A stretch of DNA of 61,136 bases. Source: Rubrivivax sp. (lineage in GTDB: Bacteria; Pseudomonadota; Gammaproteobacteria; Burkholderiales; Burkholderiaceae_C). Position 1 is the first letter of the stretch, and the number at the start of each line of letters is the position of its first letter. This document shows, piece after piece, positions 52,021 to 59,897 of this stretch. Under the pieces are notes generated by a model that was not told the origin of the DNA, ran no database searches, and saw nothing but the letters and a program-made list of their open reading frames with translations. Location: contig JADMJD010000062.1 of the NCBI GenBank assembly GCA_018780805.1, positions 1-61,136 of the forward strand, written 5' to 3'. The position numbers and the translations under genes are program-made.

Positions 52021-53382
52021 ATGCGCCGCCATGCTGTTGTCTGTCTGCTTTCTCTCGCCACGCTGGGTGCCACCGCCCAGCGCCTGGCCGTCAGCCCCGG
52101 CACCGAGGTGCTGATCGGCACCCCGCTGGCTATCTCGGCCGTTGATCTGCCGCCGGGCGCCACCGTCACCGTGCGCAGCCTGATGGCGCCGCGCGGCTGG
52201 GGCGGTCAGCGTTCGGTCTACCGCGCCGAGGCCCGTTTTGTGGCCGATGCCAACGGCCGGGTGGAACTGGCCACCACCGCGCCGCAGGCCGGCAGCTACA
52301 GTGGTGCCGACGTGCAAGGCCTGTTCTGGTCGGCCCAGCCCGGCCGCGAACCCGTGCCCGACGGCCTGGCCACGGACCAGGTCCGGCTGAGCCTGCACCA
52401 GGGCGACCGCGAACTGGCCAGCACCACGCTGACGCTGCGCCGCAGCGACGCGGCCGTGCAAAGCAGCGAGGTGCCGGGGTTCCCGGGCGCGGTGCTGGTG
52501 CGCAAGCCGGGCCACACGCCGCGGCCGGTGCTGATCGCGCTCGGCGGCTCGGAAGGTGGCTCGGCCACCGTCAAGCAGGCCGCCGCGCTGTGGGCGGCGC
52601 AGGGTTACGCCGTGCTGGCCTTGCCGTATTACTCACCCGGCGGCTGGGGCCCGAATGGCCCGACGCCGCCCGAGATCCCGCAGCTGCCGGCCGCGTTTGC
52701 CGAGATCCCGGTGGACCGGCTGGAACAGGCCCGCGCCTGGCTGCAGCAGCAGCCGGGGCTGGACGCGCAGCGCATCGGTGTCATCGGCGTCAGCAAGGGC
52801 GCGGAGTTGGCGTTGATCGCCGCCAGCCGCCTGCCGGGGCTGCGCAGCGTGGTGGCCGTGGTGCCCAGTGATGTGGTCTGGGAGGGCTGGGGCCCGGGTG
52901 TGGCGCCGGGCCAGAAGTCGTCGTTTTCGTTCAACGGCCAACCGCTGCCCTTTGTGCCCTACAAGGGTTTTGAAGAAGAGATGCGTGGTTTCAGCACCGG
53001 CGCCGCGGTGCACATCCGCCGCCCGCAGGACGCTGGCCGCGCCGCACACCCTGACCGCGTGGCCCTGGCCCGCATCCCGGTGGAAAACTACGCCGGCCCG
53101 CTGCTGGTGATCGGCGGCGGTGACGACCAGGTCTGGGATTCCGGCGGCATGGCGCAGGCCATCGCCACCCGGCGCCAGGCCGCGGGCCGCGACACCGTGG
53201 CCCTCGTCTACCCGCAGGCCGGCCACGCGCTCAGCGGCCCCGGCTGGACACCGACCACGGCCTTCAACCTGGGCCCGATGAAGATGGGTGGCCAGCCCGC
53301 GGCCGATGGCCGGGCGTTGGCCGATGCCTGGCCGAAGACGGTGGAGTTCCTGCGGCGCACGCTGGGGCCGGTGCCGGACTGA
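52021..53382 (+). CDS. BAAT-family acyl hydrolase (dienelactone-hydrolase-like), secreted
   Basis: The ATG at 52021 has AGGAGTTGCC upstream. The 453-residue protein has a short signal peptide (HAVVCLLSLATLGATA), an N-terminal Ig-like domain of the bile-acid-CoA thioesterase type (SLMAPRGWGGQRSVYRAEAR) and a C-terminal alpha/beta-hydrolase: ALGGSEGG, GYAVLALPYYSPGG, the nucleophile elbow GVIGVSKGAELA with Ser (human enzymes use Cys), GGDDQVWDSGGMA and YPQAGHALSGPGW supplying Asp and His. The substrate is unknown. It is divergent from the glycerophosphodiesterase gene over a 195-bp gap in which I see no specific site. Confidence 0.82.
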   Translation: MRRHAVVCLLSLATLGATAQRLAVSPGTEVLIGTPLAISAVDLPPGATVTVRSLMAPRGWGGQRSVYRAEARFVADANGRVELATTAPQAGSYSGADVQGLFWSAQPGREPVPDGLATDQVRLSLHQGDRELASTTLTLRRSDAAVQSSEVPGFPGAVLVRKPGHTPRPVLIALGGSEGGSATVKQAAALWAAQGYAVLALPYYSPGGWGPNGPTPPEIPQLPAAFAEIPVDRLEQARAWLQQQPGLDAQRIGVIGVSKGAELALIAASRLPGLRSVVAVVPSDVVWEGWGPGVAPGQKSSFSFNGQPLPFVPYKGFEEEMRGFSTGAAVHIRRPQDAGRAAHPDRVALARIPVENYAGPLLVIGGGDDQVWDSGGMAQAIATRRQAAGRDTVALVYPQAGHALSGPGWTPTTAFNLGPMKMGGQPAADGRALADAWPKTVEFLRRTLGPVPD

Positions 53383-53418
53383 AAGACCCGCGCCACCTGC
53401 CTGAATGACAATCAGGAA

Positions 53419-53500
53419 ATGAAGCCCCAACGCTCGTTTTGCTCGCTGCCCCCCGAGGGGGCGCAGGCCCCCCTTGGGGCGGCCCGACGGGAGGCCTGAC
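53419..53500 (+). repeat. GC-rich intergenic palindromic repeat before the carboxylesterase gene
   Basis: The order agccccaacgctcgttttg, ctcgctgccccccgaggggg, cgcaggccccccttggggcg, gcccgacgggaggcctgac-ATG is the same as in the exbB/exbD gap copies, including the GGAGGCCTGAC end that provides the ribosome binding site of the next gene. Confidence 0.78.
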
Positions 53501-54211
53501 ATGCGATTGGCCCTCGAATGGCTGCCCGAGCAGCAACCCGCTCCCCAGCTCCTGATCCTGCTGCACGGCGTCGGTGGTGCCGGTGCCACGATGCTGCCGC
53601 TGGCCGAAGCGCTGCGTGCGCAGTTTGCGCAGGCGGCGATCGTGGCGCCTGATGCGCCGCATCCGTTTGACGGTGGGCCCAATGGCCGCCAGTGGTTCTC
53701 AGCCAGCGGCGTGACCGATGACAACCGCGGGCCGCGGGTGCAGGCGGCACTGGGCCCGCTGCGCGACTGGATCTTGGCCACGCAGCAGCGCCTGGGGGTG
53801 GGCCCTGGGGCCACCTGCATCGCCGGGTTTTCTCAGGGCGCCATCCTGGGCCTGGCGCTGAGCAGCCTGCAGGACGGCCTGGTGGGCCGGGTGCTGGCCT
53901 TTGGCGGGCGCTACGCGCAGCTGCCGACGGTGGCGCCGCGGTTGACCACCGTGCACCTCTTCCATGGCGCCGACGATGCCGTGATCCCGGCCAGCCATGC
54001 CCGCGAGGCGCTGCAGCACCTGGGCGCCTTGCAGGGTGATGCCACGCTGGACATCGCCAAGGGCGTGGGCCATGTGCTGCACCCGTCATTGATGGACAGC
54101 GCGCTGTTCCGGCTGCAGAGCCACATCCCGCACCGCACCTGGCGCGAGGCCCTGGGTGCGGTGCCCGCCTCGGCCGCCACGCCGACCACTCTGGACGACG
54201 AAGAAGACTGA
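53501..54211 (+). CDS. Phospholipase/carboxylesterase-family serine hydrolase (YpfH-like)
   Basis: The 236-residue protein has the family motifs: LLILLHGVGGAGATM (oxyanion region), IVAPDAPHPFDGGPNGRQWF, the nucleophile elbow CIAGFSQGAILG with Ser, Asp in VHLFHGADDAVIPASH and His in GVGHVLHPS. It is a cytoplasmic esterase of the acyl-protein-thioesterase-like group. The acidic C-terminal tail TTLDDEED is unusual. It is 10 bp upstream of yaaA and is probably cotranscribed with it. Its start codon follows a repeat-derived GGGAGG. Confidence 0.87.
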   Translation: MRLALEWLPEQQPAPQLLILLHGVGGAGATMLPLAEALRAQFAQAAIVAPDAPHPFDGGPNGRQWFSASGVTDDNRGPRVQAALGPLRDWILATQQRLGVGPGATCIAGFSQGAILGLALSSLQDGLVGRVLAFGGRYAQLPTVAPRLTTVHLFHGADDAVIPASHAREALQHLGALQGDATLDIAKGVGHVLHPSLMDSALFRLQSHIPHRTWREALGAVPASAATPTTLDDEED

Positions 54212-54221
54212 GCTCAAGACA

Positions 54222-55013
54222 ATGCTGACCCTGCTGTCCCCTGCCAAGAGCCTGGACTACGAGACCCCGACACCGCCCGACGTGGCCGCGCTGGCCACTC
54301 GCCCGGCCTTCGTGCCGCAGGCCGCGGCGTTGATCGACGTGCTGAAGACCAAGACGCCAGCCGAGGTGGCCTCGCTGATGGACTTGTCCGACGCGCTGGC
54401 GCAGCTGAACGTGGCGCGTTACGGCGCCTGGCGCAAGACCTTCACCGAGCGCAACAGCAAACCCGCGGCGCTGGCCTTCGACGGTGATGTCTACGGCGGC
54501 CTGGACGCCAAGACCCTGCCGCTGGACGCGCTGCGCTGGGCCCAGGACCATGTGGTGATCCTGTCGGGCCTGTATGGCGCGCTGCGCCCGCTGGACCGGC
54601 TGCAGCCCTACCGGCTGGAGATGGGCACGGCCCTGGCCACGCCGCAGGGCCAGGGCCTCTATGCCTACTGGGGCGACACGATCACGATGCACCTGAACCA
54701 GCGCCTGCGTGGCGCGCCGGCCAAGGTGGTGGTCAACCTCGCGTCGCAGGAGTACTTCCGTGTGGTCAGCCGCAAGGCGCTGAAGGCGCGGGTGGTGGAA
54801 TGTGTGTTCGAGGAGGGCCGGGCCGGCGGCTGGCAGGTGATCAGCTTCTTCGCCAAACGCGCGCGCGGCCTGATGGCGCGTTTTGCCATCGAACAACGGC
54901 TGCAGACGCCGGAGGCGTTGCGTGACTTCGACGCCGAGGGCTATGCTTTTGCGCCCGCCGTGTCGACACCGGATCGGCTGGTGTTTAGACGAACCGCCGC
55001 CGACCCGACATGA
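54222..55013 (+). CDS. yaaA: Peroxide-stress protein YaaA
   Basis: The ATG at 54222 starts MLTLLSPAKSLDYETPTPPD, typical of YaaA. The 263-residue protein also contains LAFDGDVYGGLDAKTL, VILSGLYGALRPLDRLQPYRLEM, LYAYWGDTI and NLASQEYFRVV, all family signatures. YaaA lowers free intracellular iron during hydrogen peroxide stress and binds DNA, limiting Fenton damage. OxyR control is known in E. coli but I see no clear site here. Its stop overlaps the start of the 2-oxoglutarate oxygenase gene as ATGA. Confidence 0.95.
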   Translation: MLTLLSPAKSLDYETPTPPDVAALATRPAFVPQAAALIDVLKTKTPAEVASLMDLSDALAQLNVARYGAWRKTFTERNSKPAALAFDGDVYGGLDAKTLPLDALRWAQDHVVILSGLYGALRPLDRLQPYRLEMGTALATPQGQGLYAYWGDTITMHLNQRLRGAPAKVVVNLASQEYFRVVSRKALKARVVECVFEEGRAGGWQVISFFAKRARGLMARFAIEQRLQTPEALRDFDAEGYAFAPAVSTPDRLVFRRTAADPT

Positions 55014-55858
55014 ACACCTACGCCCACCAGATCACCGACGAGTTGCGCAGCTGGCTGCGCGCCCAGCTGGACGCCGGCTGCCGGCCCGACGACGTGCTGG
55101 CCGCGATGCGCACCAGCGGCTGGTCCGGCGCGGCGGCCCTGCACGCCTTGCGTGAGGTGATGCCGGATGTCGAGGTGCCGGTGGAGGTGCTGCCGCCCGG
55201 CAGCCCGGTGCCCGAGCCGGCGGTGGGCGACGGTGTGGCCGTGATCGACGTCGACGGCCACCCGGTGCGGGTGCTGCTGACGATGAAATCGCCGCGGGTG
55301 GTGTTGTTCGGCGGCCTGCTGACCGACGAAGAATGTGATGCGCTGGTCGAAGAGGCCCGGCCACGCCTGGCGCGCTCGGAGACCGTGGTCAACGCCACCG
55401 GCGCCAGCGAGGTCAACGCCGCCCGCACCAGCGACGGCATGTTTTTCCTGCGTGGTGAATCCCCGCTGATCCAGCGCATCGAAAACCGCGTCGCCAAGCT
55501 GCTGGCCTGGCCGGTGAAGTGGGGCGAGGGCCTGCAGGTGCTGCACTACCGGCCGGGTGCCGAGTACAAACCGCACCACGACTACTTCGACCCCGCGCAC
55601 AGCGGCACCGAGGCCGTGCTCAAGCGCGGCGGCCAGCGTGTGGGCACGCTGGTGATGTACCTGAACACCCCCGAGCGCGGCGGCGCCACCACCTTCCCCG
55701 ACGTGGCACTGGACGTGGCCGCGATCAAGGGCAACGCGGTGTTTTTCAGCTACGACAAACCGCACGTGAACACCCGCACGCTGCACGGCGGCGCGCCGGT
55801 GGTGGCCGGCACCAAGTGGGTGGCCACCAAGTGGCTGCGCGAGCGCGAGTTCAACTGA
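55010..55858 (+). CDS. 2-oxoglutarate/Fe(II) oxygenase, prolyl-4-hydroxylase type
   Basis: The 282-residue protein has the iron ligands H189-x-D191 in YKPHHDYFDP and H259 in TRTLHGG, plus K269 (TKWVATKW) for 2-oxoglutarate, all in P4Hc arrangement. The first ~50 residues (QITDELRSWLRAQLDAGCRP, AAMRTSGWSGAAALHALREV) form a helical region that may bind a partner. It lies in the cytoplasm. Coupled to yaaA, it may share a link to iron or oxidative stress; that is inference. Known bacterial targets include EF-Tu and collagen-like proteins. Confidence 0.9.
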   Translation: MNTYAHQITDELRSWLRAQLDAGCRPDDVLAAMRTSGWSGAAALHALREVMPDVEVPVEVLPPGSPVPEPAVGDGVAVIDVDGHPVRVLLTMKSPRVVLFGGLLTDEECDALVEEARPRLARSETVVNATGASEVNAARTSDGMFFLRGESPLIQRIENRVAKLLAWPVKWGEGLQVLHYRPGAEYKPHHDYFDPAHSGTEAVLKRGGQRVGTLVMYLNTPERGGATTFPDVALDVAAIKGNAVFFSYDKPHVNTRTLHGGAPVVAGTKWVATKWLREREFN

Positions 55859-55865
55859 CGCGCGT

Positions 55866-57119
55866 TCAGTTGACCAGCAGGTGGACGGCCGCGGCCGCGC
55901 CGCCTGACAGCAGCAACGAGCCGCCCACCCGCGCGGCATATGCCGCACCCCCGGCCACCGCGGCCGTGACCGTGCGCGACACGCTGTTGGTGCCAATCGC
56001 CACCAGCACACCGGTCAATGCCAGACCGCCGTCGACGTGGCCCGCCTGCTGCAACGTGCCCAGCGTGGCCACCGCCGCATGCGCATCGGCCAGCGCGCCC
56101 AGCGCGGTGGCCACCAGCACGCCGGTTTCGCCAAAGCGCTGTTGCGCCCAGCCCACGCCCAGGGCCACGGCCGTGAGCAGCGCACTGACCAACGCGGCCT
56201 CGCGCACACGCAGCGGGCCGCGTTGGTTGTCGCGCCGGGGGTCGCCTGCGTCGGCTGCGAGGCGAGGCGAACCCCGCACCCGCCACGCCCCGGTGCCGGC
56301 TGCCACCGCCGCGCCGGCCAGCGCCAGCGGCGCCACCTGTGCGCCCAGCGCGGGGGAGATGGCGGTCAGCATCAGCAGCACCTGCAGCCAGGTGGCCGCG
56401 GTGGACAACATCGCCCCGGCCTCGCAGGCTGCGGCCTGCGCTGGCTGCGCGCGGGCGCGTGCGCCCATCGACGCCACCGTGGCTGTGCTGGAGACAAAAC
56501 CCGAGAACAGCCCCGCCAGCGCCAGCCCGGCACGCGGCCCGGCCAGCCGCCCGGCCACGTGGCCGGCCGCCTGCAGCAGCAGGATCAGCACACCCAGCAG
56601 CACCACGGTGCGCGGCACCAGGCCGCCAAGTGCGGCCACCGGCGTGGCGGGTGTCAGCGGCAGCACCACCAGCACCAGCGCGGCCAGCAGCAGCGCGTCG
56701 TGCAGTTCACCTTCGGACAGCAGCCGCGTGGCCAGCCGGTGCAGCTTGTCGCGCGCGGCCAGCAGCGCGGCCACCACGGCCGCTGCGCCCGCGCCCAGCG
56801 CCGGTTGCTGCACCGCCAGCACGCCGATCAGGTAGGTGACCACCAGCGCCAGCTCGGTGGTCAGCCCGGGGTCGCGGCGCGGACTGCGCCAGTAGGCGAT
56901 GGCCGCCAGGCCCACGATGGCCAAGCCGCCCAGTGCCACCAGCAGCGGCTGGCCCAGGGCCTGGGCCAGGCCGCCGCACAGCGCGGCCAACGTGAAACTG
57001 CGGATGCCGGCGGCCTGACGCGCCGCGCCGCGGCCCTTGCGGCGCTCACGCTCCAGGCCGATCAGCAGGCCGGCGCCCAGCGCCACCGACAGGCCCAGCA
57101 CATCGGCCGGCAGCACCAT
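55866..57119 (-). CDS. MgtC/DUF4010-family membrane protein
   Basis: The ATG at 57119 is used; a GTG at 57125 that overlaps the nuclease stop as GTGA is equally possible. The ~417-residue protein has about twelve hydrophobic segments. The first ~130 residues match MgtC/SapB (ALGAGLLIGLERERRKG, RSFTLAALCGGLAQALG, LTTELALVVTYLIGVLA); the rest matches DUF4010 (VVLPLTPATPVAALGGLVPR, LAGLFSGFVSSTATVASMGA, TNSVSRTVTAAVAGG). Function unknown; some members are linked to Mg2+ or acid tolerance. Confidence 0.86.
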   Translation of the reverse strand: MVLPADVLGLSVALGAGLLIGLERERRKGRGAARQAAGIRSFTLAALCGGLAQALGQPLLVALGGLAIVGLAAIAYWRSPRRDPGLTTELALVVTYLIGVLAVQQPALGAGAAAVVAALLAARDKLHRLATRLLSEGELHDALLLAALVLVVLPLTPATPVAALGGLVPRTVVLLGVLILLLQAAGHVAGRLAGPRAGLALAGLFSGFVSSTATVASMGARARAQPAQAAACEAGAMLSTAATWLQVLLMLTAISPALGAQVAPLALAGAAVAAGTGAWRVRGSPRLAADAGDPRRDNQRGPLRVREAALVSALLTAVALGVGWAQQRFGETGVLVATALGALADAHAAVATLGTLQQAGHVDGGLALTGVLVAIGTNSVSRTVTAAVAGGAAYAARVGGSLLLSGGAAAAVHLLVN

Positions 57120-57121
57120 GC

Positions 57122-58477
57122 TCACGGGGCGACCAGCTCACCTTGTTGCGGCACCCGCACCTGCCAGCGCAGCTGGTCCTGGATGCGCAGGCGCAGCGTG
57201 TCGGCGGCCTCGGGCTCGCCATGCACCACGTAGGTTTGCTGCGGCGCCTGGGGCAGGGCGCCCAGCCAGGCCAGGATCTCATCGGCATCGGCGTGGCCGG
57301 AAAATCCTTCGAGCTGGCTCACCTGCGCGCGCACCGGCACGTAGGCGCCATGCACCTTCACCTCGCGCGCGCCGGCCACCAGGTGCGCGCCGCGGCTGCC
57401 CGCCACCTGGAAGCCGGCAAACACCAGGTGGTGGCGCGGGTCGGGCGCCATCGCCTTCAGGTGGTGCAGCACACGCCCGCCGGTGGCCATGCCGCTGGCC
57501 GAGATGATCACCGACGGGTAACGCATGCGCGTGAGCCGTATCGACTGCTGCGCGGTTTCCACCGCGCGCACGCCATCCATCAGCGCCTTGGCCTCACGCG
57601 CCGGGATGCGCAGCGCGCGTGCGTGGCGGCGGTACAGCGCGGTCGCGGCGATGGCCATCGGGCTGTCCAGGAAGACCGGCAGATCGGGCGGAATCTGACC
57701 TGCGGCCTTCAGCCGCTGCAACACCAGCAGCAGTGCCTGTGCGCGGCCCACGGCAAACGCCGGCAGCAGCACCGAGCCGCCGCGGGCGATGGTGTCGCGC
57801 ACGATGCCGGCCAGGCGCGGCGCCACGTCTTCGGCCGGGTGGCGGCGGTTGCCGTAGGTGGATTCGACGATCAGCACATCGGCCGCGGGGGCCGGCGCGG
57901 GCGGCGGCATCAGCAGGTCGTTGCTGCGGCCCAGGTCGCCGGAAAACAGCAGGGATTCGTTGCCTGTGGCCAGGTGCACCGCACAGGCGCCGAGCAAATG
58001 GCCCACCGGCGAGAGCATCAGCGTGGCCGCGCCGATGCGCTGCGCACGCCCGGTTGGCAGCGGCTTCAGCAGCGTCAGCGTGCGCTGCACGTCGGCCTTG
58101 GTGTAGAGCGGCAGTGCCTTCTGATGGCGCGAATAACCGCAGCGGTTGGCGCGCCGCGCGTCTTCTTCCTGCAGGTGCGCGCTGTCGCGCAGCAGCACCT
58201 CGGCCAGGTCGCAGGTGGCGGGCGAGGCATACACCGGCCCGCGCCAGCCGTGGCGCACCAGCACGGGCAGCCAGCCGCTGTGGTCCAGGTGCGCGTGGCT
58301 GAGCACGATGGCATCCAGGTCCAGCAGCGCCGGTGGCGGCGGTGCCCAGTTGCGCTCACGCAGCACCTTGTAGCCCTGGAACAGGCCGCAGTCCAGCAGC
58401 ACGCGGCTGCCGCCGATCTGCACATGGTGGCGCGAGCCGGTGACGCAGTCGGCAGCGCCGAAGAACTGGAGTTGCAT
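57122..58477 (-). CDS. Metallo-beta-lactamase/beta-CASP RNase-like protein
   Basis: The ATG at 58477 gives a 451-residue protein with MBL motifs: ADCVTGSRHHVQIGGSRVLL, HAHLDHSG (H61, H63, D65, H66), SPVGHLLGACAVH and LLFSGDLGR. The beta-CASP and RMMBL parts follow (VESTYGNRRHP, VLLPAFAVGRAQALLLVL, YPSVIISASGMATGGRVLHHLK, LEGFSGHADADEIL and YVVHGEPEAADTLRLRI). Such proteins are zinc-dependent RNA endo/exonucleases related to CPSF-73. It is coupled to the membrane protein gene downstream. The start is 82 bp from the divergent NDH-2 start. Confidence 0.93.
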   Translation of the reverse strand: MQLQFFGAADCVTGSRHHVQIGGSRVLLDCGLFQGYKVLRERNWAPPPPALLDLDAIVLSHAHLDHSGWLPVLVRHGWRGPVYASPATCDLAEVLLRDSAHLQEEDARRANRCGYSRHQKALPLYTKADVQRTLTLLKPLPTGRAQRIGAATLMLSPVGHLLGACAVHLATGNESLLFSGDLGRSNDLLMPPPAPAPAADVLIVESTYGNRRHPAEDVAPRLAGIVRDTIARGGSVLLPAFAVGRAQALLLVLQRLKAAGQIPPDLPVFLDSPMAIAATALYRRHARALRIPAREAKALMDGVRAVETAQQSIRLTRMRYPSVIISASGMATGGRVLHHLKAMAPDPRHHLVFAGFQVAGSRGAHLVAGAREVKVHGAYVPVRAQVSQLEGFSGHADADEILAWLGALPQAPQQTYVVHGEPEAADTLRLRIQDQLRWQVRVPQQGELVAP

Positions 58478-58558
58478 CGTGTTCAGTGGGTTGAAGCTGG
58501 CGTCAGAATGCACCGAACGCAGTGCACCACAGGGGTCCATCATGAACCGGTTCCAGCC

Positions 58559-59869
58559 ATGACCGCCCACCGCATCGTCATCGTCGGTGGGGGTGCCGGT
58601 GGCCTGGAGCTGGCCACGCGCCTGGGCGACACGCTGGGCCGCCGCGGGTTGGCGCATGTCACGCTGATCGAGAAGGCACGCACCCATTTCTGGAAGCCGC
58701 ACCTGCACGAGATTGCCGCCGGCAGCATGGACCTGCACGTGCATGCCACCGACTACCTGGCGCAGGCGCATTGGCACGGCTTCCGCTACCGCGTGGGCGA
58801 GATGGTGGGCCTGGACCGCGAACGGCGCGAGGTCCAGGTGGCCCCGGTGGTGGACGAAGACGGCCTCACCGTGGCCGAGGGTTACACCCGCGGTTACGAC
58901 ACGCTGGTGATGGCCGTGGGCAGCCAGACCAATGACTTCGGCACGCCGGGTGTGGCGGAACATGCCATCGCACTGGAGACGCCGGCCGAGGCCGAACGTT
59001 TCCACCGCCGGCTGGTCAACGCCTGCCTGCGTGCCCACATGCAGGACGGGCCGCTGGGCCCGCGCCAGTTGCAGGTGGCCATCATCGGCGCCGGGGCCAC
59101 CGGCGTGGAACTGGCAGCGGAGCTTCACAAGTCCACGCGCACGCTGGTGTCCTACAACCTGGAGCGCATCGACGCGGAACGCGACATCCGCATCCACTTG
59201 ATCGAAGCCGGCCCGCGCATCCTGCCGGCGCTGCCGGAGCGCATCGCAGGCGCGGCCACCGCGCTGCTGCGTGGCCTGGGCGTGCAGGTGCGCACCGGTG
59301 CGCGTGTGACGGCGGTCAACGCAGAAGGCGTGCAGCTGACCGATGGCACGCTGCTGCCGGCCGAGCTGGTGGTCTGGGCCGCGGGCGTGAAGGCGCCGGA
59401 TTTCCTCAGTGGCCTGGCGGGGCTGGAGAGCAACCGCATCCACCAGCTGCTGGTGCGGCCCACGCTGCAGAGCACGCTGGACGACAACGTCTTTGCGATT
59501 GGCGACTGCGCCGCCGCGCCCTGGCTGGGCCACAGCGGGACGGTGCCGCCGCGGGCGCAGGCCGCGCACCAGCAGGCCAGCCATTTGGTGAAACAACTCC
59601 GGCGGCGCATCCAGGGCCAGCCGCTGCAGCCTTGGCGTTACCGCGACTTCGGCTCGCTGGTGTCGCTGGGCGAATACTCCACCGTGGGCAACCTGATGGG
59701 CGCGCTGGTGGGTGGCAACCTGTGGGTGGAGGGCCTGTTCGCGCGCACCATGTACTTGTCGCTCTACAAGATGCACCAGGTGGCGCTGCACGGCTGGTGG
59801 AAGACGGCGCTGGGATCGGCCTCGCGCTGGCTCACACGCAGCACGGAGCCGCGCGTGAAGCTGCATTGA
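58559..59869 (+). CDS. ndh: Type II NADH:quinone dehydrogenase (NDH-2)
   Basis: The 436-residue protein has two Rossmann motifs: RIVIVGGGAGGLELATRLG for FAD and VAIIGAGATGVELAAELHK for NADH. It also has EKARTHFWKPHLHEIAAGSM, WAAGVKAPDFLSGL, AIGDCAAAPW and the C-terminal amphipathic region (LGEYSTVGNLMGALVGGNLW and YLSLYKMHQVALHGWWKTAL) that attaches it to the inner membrane face. It oxidises NADH and reduces quinone without pumping protons. Single gene, convergent with dadA across a shared terminator. Confidence 0.93.
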   Translation: MTAHRIVIVGGGAGGLELATRLGDTLGRRGLAHVTLIEKARTHFWKPHLHEIAAGSMDLHVHATDYLAQAHWHGFRYRVGEMVGLDRERREVQVAPVVDEDGLTVAEGYTRGYDTLVMAVGSQTNDFGTPGVAEHAIALETPAEAERFHRRLVNACLRAHMQDGPLGPRQLQVAIIGAGATGVELAAELHKSTRTLVSYNLERIDAERDIRIHLIEAGPRILPALPERIAGAATALLRGLGVQVRTGARVTAVNAEGVQLTDGTLLPAELVVWAAGVKAPDFLSGLAGLESNRIHQLLVRPTLQSTLDDNVFAIGDCAAAPWLGHSGTVPPRAQAAHQQASHLVKQLRRRIQGQPLQPWRYRDFGSLVSLGEYSTVGNLMGALVGGNLWVEGLFARTMYLSLYKMHQVALHGWWKTALGSASRWLTRSTEPRVKLH

Positions 59870-59897
59870 CCGAAGCATGTGTCGCTGCCGTCGGTCA
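59867..59897. terminator. Hairpin shared by the convergent ndh and dadA ends
   Basis: tgaccga (59867) and tcggtca (59891) pair as a 7-bp stem with a 17-nt loop, and each arm includes one gene's stop codon. It is probably a bidirectional terminator, but short and without a T-tract. Confidence 0.4.
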
